Positions 1 to 7,400 of a stretch of DNA of 10,462 nucleotides are shown here, piece after piece. How positions within the stretch are numbered: the first letter of the stretch is position 1; each line of letters opens with the position of its first letter. The notes beneath the pieces are model-generated. The model was given only the letters and a program-made list of their open reading frames with translations, ran no database searches and was not told the DNA's origin. The translations under genes and the position numbers were made by a program. This stretch comes from Ramicandelaber brevisporus (Eukaryota > Kickxellomycota > Ramicandelaberales > Ramicandelaberaceae): assembly GCA_025201865.1 (NCBI GenBank), contig MU603319.1, forward strand, positions 1 through 10,462, given 5' to 3'.

Positions 1-2
1 TG

Positions 3-881
3 CCACAGCAAGCCCGACTTGGCGCACACGCTGCTCTCCAGCCGGCGAAGCCGCGGAAACACAACGTCGGAGGGCCACGGAGCGAAGCTGCTTGTCTCAT
101 GGTGGTCGCAGAGCAAGGCGTGTCCAGGCTGCGCGTTGCATGGGAACGGCGGCTGCTGATACAGCTTCAGCCGCTGCAGACGAGACGCCAGGTCAAACGG
201 CGAGCGCATAATTGCGATTGCATCGAGGACAAACAGATGCGCAGGTATCGCCAGCTCGGCCAGCTGGTCCAGCTGCATCAGCAGCGCAGTCAGCTCGGCA
301 TCGCTCACCTTGTCGTGCACGCGGTCAATGTCCAGGCTGCGCAGCTGGTGCTTGAGATCGAGCACCGGCCCGCGCCAGTCCATCATAATCAAGTGTCCCG
401 CCCCGCTGTCCGCCGTCCCCGTTCCATTCATGTCCTCGAATACTTTGTACGAGACTCGCTTTACATTTGGGAGCACATCAATGTAGCTGTGTGTCTGCTC
501 TTGTATCTGATCCGGATCAGCAATGATTCCACTAATAACTGTTATTTCATGCTCAATGTTGCTTGGAAGAATCAAATGCTCAGCGTTCGTACAATATTGC
601 GACAAAAGGTCCATCACCTGTGCTGGTATCGACCGGCTCCAAACGCGAATAGTCCTAGCGTACCTCCCAACACGCTCCAGCTTCTGAATAAGGTCTGCGT
701 TGCCAGACGCGTGGTTGCTGTGGTCAAGTTCATCAGGCTTGATATCGAGACACTTGAAAGCAATTCGCGTTCCTAGTTCACTCAGTGCCTGGCAGGTTGA
801 GCGAACCGCCTTTGCATCTACCTGTGATAGGTGCTTACCGATGAGCTCTCCAAGACTGGCTGGCAGGTTTTGTATGTTCAT
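3..881 (-). CDS. F-box / leucine-rich-repeat-like protein, 3'-truncated by window edge
   Basis: An open frame of 293 codons runs leftward from ATG at 881 and leaves the window without a stop; an in-frame TAG lies at 896-894, so 881 is the first possible start. The N-terminus (MNIQNLPASLGELIGKHL, then a short helix containing RSTCQALSEL) has the pattern of an F-box, the roughly 45-residue motif that binds Skp1 in SCF ubiquitin ligases. Residues about 150-290 hold LRR-like stretches (LRSLDI, LAELAI, LQRLKLYQ), usual for a substrate-recognition part. The probable role is therefore an SCF adaptor, with substrate unknown. The codons for residues 151-282 lie in the left arm of the terminal inverted repeat. 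That part is GC-rich, while the first 150 codons are not, so the gene looks like a mosaic. It lies 148 bp downstream of the Mia40 gene on the same strand. The F-box call rests on motif pattern only. Confidence 0.7.
   Translation of the reverse strand, partial: MNIQNLPASLGELIGKHLSQVDAKAVRSTCQALSELGTRIAFKCLDIKPDELDHSNHASGNADLIQKLERVGRYARTIRVWSRSIPAQVMDLLSQYCTNAEHLILPSNIEHEITVISGIIADPDQIQEQTHSYIDVLPNVKRVSYKVFEDMNGTGTADSGAGHLIMMDWRGPVLDLKHQLRSLDIDRVHDKVSDAELTALLMQLDQLAELAIPAHLFVLDAIAIMRSPFDLASRLQRLKLYQQPPFPCNAQPGHALLCDHHETSSFAPWPSDVVFPRLRRLESSVCAKSGLLW
36..431. repeat. Left arm of 396-bp inverted repeat
   Basis: The sequence is the reverse complement of 10067-10462, aligned by hand with position x pairing to 10498 minus x. 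Only two differences were found in 396 bp: position 93 (synonymous in the encoded protein) and position 413 (Ala in the left copy, Thr in the right). There are no indels. The arm is wholly coding for the F-box/LRR-like protein. Its inner edge is sharp: left and right sequences share nothing obvious beyond 431 and 10067. Because the right arm stops at the window edge, the outer limit is unknown; the left arm continues 35 bp to the edge with nothing to compare it with. Confidence 0.95.
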
Positions 882-893
882 CTGTTTGCGTTG

Positions 894-1029
894 CTATGCG
901 TTGTGTTGCAGTTTGTCAGCGTCTGTGTGTACACAGAAGAGCAAGTCAACAGTCTTCGTCCCTGTGCGAATTAATATCATCTTCTCACAAGAGTATGCAT
1001 TGAGTCTATTATTGGAAAGGAGAATGTGT
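894..1029. other. Short intergenic spacer between Mia40 and F-box genes
   Basis: This is the 3' flank of the Mia40 gene and the 5' flank of the F-box gene, both transcribed leftward. I see no canonical AATAAA on the minus strand and no clear TATA box, only a CCAAT-like word near 1010-1020. The spacer must hold both the Mia40 3' end and the F-box gene's start region in under 150 bp, which is compact. Confidence 0.4.
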
Positions 1030-1485
1030 TTACTGTTTGGTGGTCTCTTCGGCGCCTTTGCTCTTCTCGTCCTCATTGTCGTCGTCATCATCGTCATCCA
1101 GTCCCAGGCCACCGTATTCCTCTGGGTGTTCCCTGAAGCAATCCCGCATTTCGATGAACTTGTCGACGCAGTCGATGCCCTTTGGCTCCTCCGTGCTGTA
1201 AACGAAGCAGGAGAAGGCTTCTTTGAACTGCTCGCCGCATGTGCCTTGAGCCATTCCTCCGAGGCAAGGGCAGTCCCAGTTGATCTCGCCCTGCTCGTTG
1301 ATCAGTGCCGGCCGCTCGCCGCTTGCTGATGCCTCAACTGACGCTCCTGTCAGAGCAGCCGCAGCTTGCTCGGCGGCTGCCTGTGTGGCGGAAGCATCTG
1401 GCTGAGAGTCCTTCTCAACAACCGGCTCGCTCGCCAGGAAGTGCAGCGTGTCTTTGCCCTCTTCTTCAGTTCTCCAGTATGACAT
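1030..1485 (-). CDS. MIA40: Mia40/CHCHD4 mitochondrial intermembrane-space import oxidoreductase (short soluble form)
   Basis: The 151-residue protein has the full Mia40 signature. A redox-active CPC motif (C72-P-C74) is followed by the twin CX9C helical hairpin: C83/C93 and C106/C116, around conserved blocks [11 protein letters not shown] and [10 protein letters not shown]. In the known family, Mia40 traps incoming cysteine-rich proteins by a mixed disulfide in the mitochondrial intermembrane space and is reoxidised by the sulfhydryl oxidase Erv1/ALR. The start at 1485 is the first ATG; four codons upstream lies only a TTG. The N-terminus ([12 protein letters not shown]) resembles the start of animal CHCHD4 and there is no presequence or membrane segment, unlike the long membrane-anchored form of budding yeast. 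Residues 30-56 are Ala-rich linker. The tail after residue 129 is a run of seven Asp followed by charged residues, another CHCHD4-like trait. Family assignment is very secure. Confidence 0.95.
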   Translation of the reverse strand: MSYWRTEEEGKDTLHFLASEPVVEKDSQPDASATQAAAEQAAAALTGASVEASASGERPALINEQGEINWDCPCLGGMAQGTCGEQFKEAFSCFVYSTEEPKGIDCVDKFIEMRDCFREHPEEYGGLGLDDDDDDDNEDEKSKGAEETTKQ

Positions 1486-1511
1486 CCTGCTGATCAATCT
1501 GCTGCTGTTGG

Positions 1512-1520
1512 TTTATATAA
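1512..1520 (-). promoter_or_regulatory. TATA box of the Mia40 gene
   Basis: Read on the minus strand this is TTATATAAA, 27-35 bp upstream of the Mia40 ATG at 1485. It is the only strong TATA match in this promoter. At the usual 25-30 bp spacing, transcription would begin almost at the start codon, giving a very short 5' leader. Placement is seen directly; function is inferred. Confidence 0.5.
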
Positions 1521-1585
1521 TTTTTTTTGCTGTGTGATTTTTTTTGCTTGCCGAACGTGGGGGACAGAACAGTTGCCCCGACATA

Positions 1586-1633
1586 GCCGCAACACCACAT
1601 CGCCGCAACACCGCATTGCCGCAACACCGCATA
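1586..1633. repeat. 16-bp tandem repeat, three units
   Basis: There are three contiguous 16-bp units (1586-1601, 1602-1617, 1618-1633) with core GCCGCAACACCRCAT and only one to two differences between units. They lie about 100-150 bp upstream of the Mia40 start and downstream of the LEA-like gene's poly(A) signal on the minus strand. They could be a tandem binding site in the Mia40 promoter or a small minisatellite. Confidence 0.85.
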
Positions 1634-1668
1634 ACCGACATGGTATATTGTGCGTATTTTGTTGTTGT

Positions 1669-1674
1669 TTTATT
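1669..1674 (-). terminator. Poly(A) signal AATAAA of the LEA-like gene
   Basis: The plus strand reads TTTATT, so the minus strand carries AATAAA about 90 nt downstream of the stop codon of the LEA-like gene at 1764-1766. It sits in an A/T-rich stretch, as expected for a fungal 3' processing site. Confidence 0.5.
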
Positions 1675-1763
1675 TTTTCTGTTAATCATTGTCATCAATG
1701 AAAGTGGTCACATTGAAAGAAGGAAAGTAAAACAAGCGGTGACGAGCTATCGAGCTGTTTAAC

Positions 1764-2048
1764 TTAGAAGTTGCGGCCAGACTGCATGCCAGACTTGTTG
1801 GTGTCACAGCTGCCCGAGCCCATCTTGCTCTGCTGCTGAGTCTTTGCTGACGAGTCGCATGCCTTGCCCATGGCATTCTTTGCGGACGAGTCACATGCCT
1901 GGCCCATAGCGTTCTTAGCTTGGCCGGACATGGTCTTGGCGGTATCCTTGATGCCTTGTGCTCCAGATGCCATGGTCTTGGATGCGTCCTTCTTGGCAGC
2001 GCCAGCCATGGTCTTGGCAGTGTCCTGGGCCTTGTTTCCGGCGTTCAT
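1764..2048 (-). CDS. Small LEA-like hydrophilic repeat protein
   Basis: A 94-residue protein with start chosen at MNAGNKAQD (2048), because the frame upstream to 2147 encodes an unlikely His/basic stretch. It is built of short amphipathic-helix-like repeats: DTAKTMAGAAK, DASKTMASGAQ and DTAKTMSGQAK, each about 11 residues and reminiscent of group 3 LEA proteins. Two near-perfect 12-mers follow (NAMG-Q/K-ACDSSAK, residues 47-70). The composition is extreme: no Leu, Val, Pro, Glu, His, Trp or Tyr, one Ile, and Phe only as the last residue. Cysteines are at 52, 64 and 81. There is no signal peptide or membrane segment. LEA and hydrophilin proteins protect cells in desiccation or osmotic stress, so a stress-protectant role is plausible but inferred. 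I do not recognise a named family. Transcribed leftward, divergent from the LPMO-like gene. Confidence 0.65.
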   Translation of the reverse strand: MNAGNKAQDTAKTMAGAAKKDASKTMASGAQGIKDTAKTMSGQAKNAMGQACDSSAKNAMGKACDSSAKTQQQSKMGSGSCDTNKSGMQSGRNF

Positions 2049-2188
2049 TTTCTTTTGCTTAGTTGGTTGTGTGTTGGGCTGTTGGCGTGAGTTGGTTCGA
2101 GCTGGCTTGAGTTGGTGATGATGATGATTCCGCCATCGCTGATGCAAATGGTGTCAACTTCCCTATTAATGTACGATCCACCCTTCTG

Positions 2189-2224
2189 CAACCCGCCACA
2201 TTGCTACAACCCGCCACATTGCAA
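2189..2224. repeat. 18-bp tandem duplication
   Basis: Two adjacent 18-bp units (2189-2206 and 2207-2224) share CAACCCGCCACATTGC and differ only in the last two bases. They lie 140-180 bp upstream of the LEA-like start. A partial echo (CTGCCACATT) occurs near 2329-2338. This may be a duplicated protein-binding site. Confidence 0.8.
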
Positions 2225-2522
2225 TCAAGAAACCGTTTCAAGCACAGCATTCCGGCATCCAATTCGTTCAGGAGACGAGGACACAAATTATGATTCTGTG
2301 TCACTGGACTTGTATTAAGTTAATCACCTGCCACATTTCTGAGGGGAACTTGAGAGTGCTGCAGGCGGGCAGGCTCGCTGACCACCTCAGCTTCAACTCA
2401 GTGGCGGAATGCAACCAAATGATCAGGTGACCAGATTGATCCATCCATTGAACCTCTTCTGCTTATTAAACTCCAATGACTTAAACACATATTTTTATGG
2501 AGTTTTATGGAGTTTTAGGCGA

Positions 2523-2556
2523 TGACTTTAATTAACCCCCTTTCTGACTTTAATTA
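2523..2556. repeat. 12-bp direct repeat with 22-bp spacing
   Basis: TGACTTTAATTA occurs exactly at 2523-2534 and 2545-2556. The 22-bp start-to-start distance is about two turns of B-DNA, so proteins bound to both copies would face the same side. It lies about 175-205 bp upstream of the chosen LPMO-like start. Confidence 0.75.
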
Positions 2557-2729
2557 TGGCAGCAACTAACCTCCTTGGGCACGTTCACCCTCCTCCCCTG
2601 GCTCCAGACCAGTCACCATCCAACTGCCGCCAAACTCGATCGCTGTTGAAGTCACAAAACATTAAACACCAGAATATTCTTTTTTATACTATCTTCATGA
2701 CACTTTGCGGATGCGTCCACCAGCCTGGA

Positions 2730-3868
2730 ATGCGCCACGCCGGAAATGGTGCGCGAAAGCTGATATCGCTATTGCTGTTGTGCACTTCGGTAGCGGCTCA
2801 CAGCTGGCTTGATTGTGTGAACTTCGACTTTGCCAATGACACTTGCCTCGGCTATCCAAGAAGCTATCCTGGCCGAGAAAACAGAGATATTAACACAATC
2901 TACACCTATTTGATCGATGGCAATCCACAGGAGCGTCCGATGTGCGATCCAAGAAGGCAATCTCGACCATTTTACACGCAGAAGTTCCCGATGGCGGTTG
3001 CGCATCCAGGTGACCGGTTAAACATGGTGTGGGAAATGAATGGGCATCTCAATGATAACAAACCGACTTATGTCAGCATTTACTGGATATCTAACGATGA
3101 AGATCACAACCAACAGCAACCGTTACAACAGCAGGAGCCGCATGAGCAAGGCCAGGAAATGAAGCGAAGCAAACGGAATGACACGAGGCATGCATCAAAT
3201 AAACAGATCAAGCGTCGACACAATCGGCCCATATTTATCGGCGAAGATGACAGTCCATCACAAACTGGTGCAGCAACAGCAACAACAGCAACAACAACAG
3301 CACTTGATGAACTGTTTACAATGAATTATAGAGACCGGAATGTAGTTCCAACAATTGGCGAACGGATTGTGTTTGCTACCAGCTCTAATTGCGATGAGCC
3401 GAGTAATCCAAATTCGAGATGCCATGGTTCATTTCGGTTGCCAGCAAATATGCGGTCAGGCGTACATTCCTTTGTATGGTTTTGGCAATTTGACAAGAAC
3501 CCCGCTGGTGAACAGTATACCACCTGCTTCGATGTTCACATTATGCCTTCAGGGCAGTCGCAGCAGCTGGAGAGTAACTCAGCAGACAATACATTGGCTT
3601 TATCGACCTCCGTACAACCACCAGTGCCACATCAATCCATGACAGTCACACCTGTTTTTCATCAGATGCAGCCCATTCCAGAGCCGACAACTACAGCCGT
3701 GTCAGACGACGACGACGCAGCCACTGACAACCAATCTGCCACCACGCCAAGCTTACATTCCCACAATGAGGCACCTGCGCAAGAGACAATTGACCACAAT
3801 GCACGGAGTGATGGGGAAGATTCATCTCAGGGTGCTGTTACTCTAGCACAGCCACAGCAACAGCAGCA

Positions 3869-3914
<46 letters not shown>

Positions 3915-4403
3915 CAACAGCAAGATGATTCAGATGCTCATACAATCAACCCTGGTTCAACTCAGCAAAGTCCAACAGTCATCAGTACACCTAAACTAAC
4001 AACGGCAAGCACAATACAAGCTACAGTTACCGCCACAGCCACAGCCACGATCGAGAAACAGCAGCAAGCTGGCCATGGAGATGACACTGATGAGCACATT
4101 AATTCCGCAGACACTGATGGTTTCCCAATGATATTGGGCGATGGATACACTACAGTAGACTCGGCTTCATCCTCAACTTCAACTTCAGCATCAACATCAA
4201 CATCGACTGCGCCACTAACGTCCACATCCAAACCAGCTTCCGCAATGTCCAGCAGCGCTAAGGTGTCAAAAATAACAAATGCAAAAAGTGTCGAAAGGAG
4301 AGGCGTTAATGCGGCGATTAACCTTGGTTCTGGCATGCAACACACTCTGATACTGCCACATGTTTTAATATCACTTTTACTAGTACTAATACACCTTAGT
4401 TAA
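2730..4403 (+). CDS. Secreted LPMO-like copper-site protein with polyQ/Ser-Thr-rich stalk and GPI-anchor signal
   Basis: Taken from ATG 2730 (557 residues), it begins with a compact signal peptide (basic start, core LISLLLLCTSVAA) whose predicted cleavage leaves His24 as the mature N-terminus (HSWLDC). Signs of an LPMO-type histidine brace are this N-terminal His, a second His in NGH (H106) after HPGDRLNMVWEM, and Tyr262 in AGEQYTTCFDV as axial residue. Six cysteines (29, 39, 72, 220, 230, 265) could form three disulfides. LPMOs oxidatively cleave chitin, cellulose or other glycans; the substrate here is unknown. A charged, Gln/Thr-rich insertion (about 120-195) splits the domain. After residue 275 come a long Ser/Thr/Gln-rich stalk, 23 consecutive Gln (376-398) and a hydrophobic C-terminus (LILPHVLISLLLVLIHLS) typical of GPI anchoring, so it probably sits on the plasma membrane or wall. 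Alternative starts at 2697 (longer signal) and 2556 are in frame. LPMO identity rests on motif pattern, not a family match. Confidence 0.7.
3270..3302 (+). repeat. GCA/ACA trinucleotide repeat encoding Ala/Thr
   Basis: Eleven GCA or ACA codons in a row, a CAG/CAA-class repeat read in a shifted frame so that it encodes Ala and Thr and not Gln. It lies in the low-complexity insertion of the LPMO-like protein. Confidence 0.85.
3855..3923 (+). repeat. CAG/CAA microsatellite encoding 23 glutamines
   Basis: Twenty-three uninterrupted Gln codons, mainly CAG with CAA interruptions near both ends, preceded by Pro and followed by Asp-Asp. It lies in the stalk of the LPMO-like protein. Pure CAG in the middle suggests length variation between strains. 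Confidence 0.95.
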
Positions 4404-4421
4404 TGACTATAATTGAAACCT

Positions 4422-4427
4422 TTTAAT
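4422..4427 (-). terminator. Possible poly(A) signal ATTAAA of the P5B ATPase gene
   Basis: The plus strand reads TTTAAT, which is ATTAAA on the minus strand, a common variant poly(A) signal. It lies about 70 nt past the ATPase stop (4498-4500) and overlaps the AATAAA serving the opposite gene. On the minus strand it is preceded by a T/C-rich tract. No AATAAA was seen for this gene. Confidence 0.35.
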
Positions 4428-4430
4428 AAA
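4425..4430 (+). terminator. Poly(A) signal AATAAA of the LPMO-like gene
   Basis: A canonical AATAAA begins 21 nt after the TAA stop at 4401-4403, within an A/T-rich stretch followed by a purine-rich A/G tract (about 4436-4470). Confidence 0.6.
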
Positions 4431-4497
4431 ATAATAGGAGAAAAGAAAAAAGAAAAGAAAAAGAAAAAACGACAGCAGCGAGAGATAGATTTAATTC

Positions 4498-7400
4498 TCA
4501 GCAATCAACTTGATGACCAGTTACTGTACTGTAGATAATCTTTTCGTACTTTTTCAGCTTTGTGACATCGCCATCAAAGCGACCATCACAGAGCATCTGG
4601 AGTGACTTTGATACTGCATCGTGATCAAATGATCCACGAGGCGAGGCATGGCTGACAGTGTGCTGTCTGATCTCATTGGAAGACACGCCTCCATAATCAA
4701 CACCATTGACATCCATGGCCACTGGGAGAATAGACTCGCGCCTGGACCGACCTCTAACCGAGCGTTTGTTCAAAGGCAAGAGACGAGCTGACTTGGAGCG
4801 ACCACTTGAGGAGGAGAAGCAGCAACAGCAGAAGAATGAGAATGCTTTACCAATGGAGCTGGTGAATGTGTTCCAGAAGCCGCGATGCTGGATGCTGTGA
4901 GCCATGTCGCCCAATGGCTGAGCAACATTTGGGAAGACGAAGCGCTCGGCAAGAAGAGTCAGAGCAGAGTTGGCCAATACAACTGCAAGCAATTTATGGC
5001 GGAAATCGGCTGGAATTTCAACCATCTCAAACCAGGAGCGAAGAATGCTGGTTGGCCAGAGAAGGACTACGCCAGAGAAGCAGCACAGGGTGAATACGCT
5101 GCCAATGAACCAGTAGTTGCGAATGGCCGATTGGCGATATGGAGCACCAATGCTGAATGCGATGGCAACAAGAATATACTGGAAGGATGACACCATGAAC
5201 AGCACAGTGTTTTCATTGCATTCAATAACGACGCCATGATCAGCAATGACTTCGGGTGTTGGTTCTGGCGGAGGAGTGTACCAAGACTGCTTCTGCACTG
5301 ACACAAACGTGATTAGCTGAGAGAGAGCCTGAATGATGATCTGGCCACAGAGAGACGTGAGCACCGTTGCTGAGATTAGAGAGGCAGTTGGTGCAATTTT
5401 GTGTAGTTTGCCAGGATAGGCAGGAGTCCAACCCATAAACACGGCGACAGGCAATATAATGAACAAGTCAATGTATAAGAACTGGAAGTCAGCCATACCA
5501 GCAGCTAGTCTGTAAAGAAGAGACACCGAAATGAACTGAATCAAGGAGTATAGAGCCATGAATTTAAAGCAGCTAAAGCTAGTGACCAAGGCACATCGGC
5601 CTTCTCTAATGACATCGATCACACAGGTGATTTGGCTGTCGCGCGATGTAAATGGTGCTGCAACGCTAGCTTCAGCCTCAGACAGTGATAAACCAACATC
5701 TGCTCCTTTCAATGCACCAACATCATTTGCACCATCTCCACAAAACAACACACAGTATTCAAGACCACGTAGCTTTTCAACCAACTCTTGCTTTTCATCG
5801 GGAGACATTCGAGCAAATATCTGGCATCTGACCAACACTATGTTAATATATTCCTCACTGCAGTTATCTATCATCCATCTGAATACATCTCCAGTAATGG
5901 CCAAATCAGCCAGTGGAGGAATCTGATTCAGCTCTACATTGTTAGCAACAGTGTTGACGTTATTATTAGTTTCAATGTTGTCAGATGAATTGATATCCAG
6001 AATTACATCGCCCTCATTATTGATGTTGTTGCTCTTCTTCTTCTTCTTCTTGTTGCTATTATTACCAGCTGAAATACTATACGGTGCATCGGAATCACGC
6101 CATATTAATTTTGAAGAATCACTATCAACAGTATTGTCACTCTTCATAACTTCACCAACAAACACTTGAGTACTGCTATCAACAATTCCACATTCCTTGG
6201 CTACACTAATGGCAGTTACAGGGTTATCGCCAGTGCACATTACTCTTCTAATGTTAGCATCTGACAGTTCCTTTAGGACTTTGCTGGTTAGCTCTTTAAC
6301 TCTATTCTCAAATACAATCAAACCCAAGAATGTCAAATTGGATTCAACGTCATCGCGTGAGAGCTTCTTTGGATTCATTGCCCGAGCCACACTTAGCGAT
6401 GGTGGAAGTGATTTGCCAGCCAATGCAAGTACTCTGTAGCCATGCTTAGTGTAGCTCAGCAGCGTTTCTTCCAAATCACTCGGAATAGACTCGGGCAAAC
6501 AAAGCGAGATCAAGCTCTCAGGCGCACCTTTAGTATATGCATACATTGTAGGGGCATTGCTGCTGCTATTAATAGGATTATTATTACGAGAGGATGCTGC
6601 TGAGATGGATGAACCAATAAACAGAGGCTTAACAATGACGGTCATTCTACGCAAGGATGAGATGAATTCAAAGGTACGAATAATACCCAATTCAGCTGCA
6701 TCTATCAAGTGAGGAATATCATCCGAGTCGCTATTAACAATACTGATAAAGTTAGGAGTATGCTCTCCGCTTCCACCAGCAATATTACTGCTGTTAATAT
6801 CCATGTTCTGTTCAAATCTATCCACTTGGAATGAGTGACTATGAGGCGGGCGTACAACTGTAGGAACCACTGTAGCTCTGCTAACATTAATATTGTTATT
6901 ATTAGCATTATTAGCATTATTGTTGGTGCTATCAGATGAACTTCCAGATTCTTCCAAAATCCAGTTAGTATATTCAAACATTCGTATATCAAGAGGATCG
7001 CCAACTAGATTGCCATTAACCAATTTCAGTGAGTGGCACGATGTTAGAGCATGCATTAGCGATGGCTGATTAATGCTATTTTTACTGCTGCCATTATTAC
7101 TATCATTATTGTTATTACTATTATAATGATTACTATTATCATCTGAGTACATCAACTCTCGTAATGATCTATTCAAGTGATCCTGCTTTTCAATGATATC
7201 AACAAATGAAGCATTGTTGATGTTGATGGGATGAATGCCAAGTACATCCAGACCATCTTCGGTTAGAGTGCCAGTTTTATCGAACACAGTTACATCTACT
7301 CTTCCTCCCACATTGATTCTAGTAGGTGCAATGCAATAAATGTGCTGCTTTCTTAGTCTAGATAGTGCAAATGTCATTCCAACACTCATTGTGGCTGGCA

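Larger units (their letters stand above)
2049..2729. promoter_or_regulatory. Divergent intergenic/promoter region between LEA-like and LPMO-like genes
   Basis: About 680 bp with no convincing gene. It holds an 18-bp tandem duplication (2189-2224), a 10-bp repeat TTTTATGGAG (2493-2502, 2503-2512, with a partial third unit), a 12-bp direct repeat TGACTTTAATTA at 2523-2534 and 2545-2556, and a related TGACTTAA at 2477-2484. TTAATTAA is at 2528-2535. A weak TATA-like TTTATAC lies at 2683-2689, about 40 bp before the chosen LPMO-like start. Most of this presumably drives the two flanking genes, which point away from each other. Confidence 0.5.

Noticed and set aside
99-776. Long plus-strand frame (225 codons), repeated on the minus strand at 10046-10399
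   Set aside because: It is antisense to the F-box/LRR-like protein. Its duplication is explained by the inverted repeat, and the sense strand has the family motifs and runs longer.
1486-1497. Four-codon extension of Mia40 from a TTG
   Set aside because: TTG is not a normal start in a nuclear gene, and the ATG at 1485 gives an N-terminus like that of CHCHD4.
2342-2541. AGGGG (2342-2346) and CCCCT (2537-2541) as stress-response elements
   Set aside because: Two 5-bp matches in about 680 bp are close to chance expectation.
2556-2729. Longer N-terminus of the LPMO-like protein from ATG 2556
   Set aside because: It adds 58 residues without a secretion signal ahead of a good signal peptide and overlaps a promoter repeat. 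The start at 2730, or possibly 2697, fits secretion better.
3962-4345. Minus-strand frame of 127 codons with Val/Asp repeats
   Set aside because: Shadow of the Ser/Thr-rich stalk of the LPMO-like gene. It has no independent start context or recognisable domain.
5558-6439. Several plus-strand frames within the ATPase
   Set aside because: They are antisense to conserved P-type ATPase domains, and their leucine-rich content reflects antisense Asn/Lys/Asp codons.
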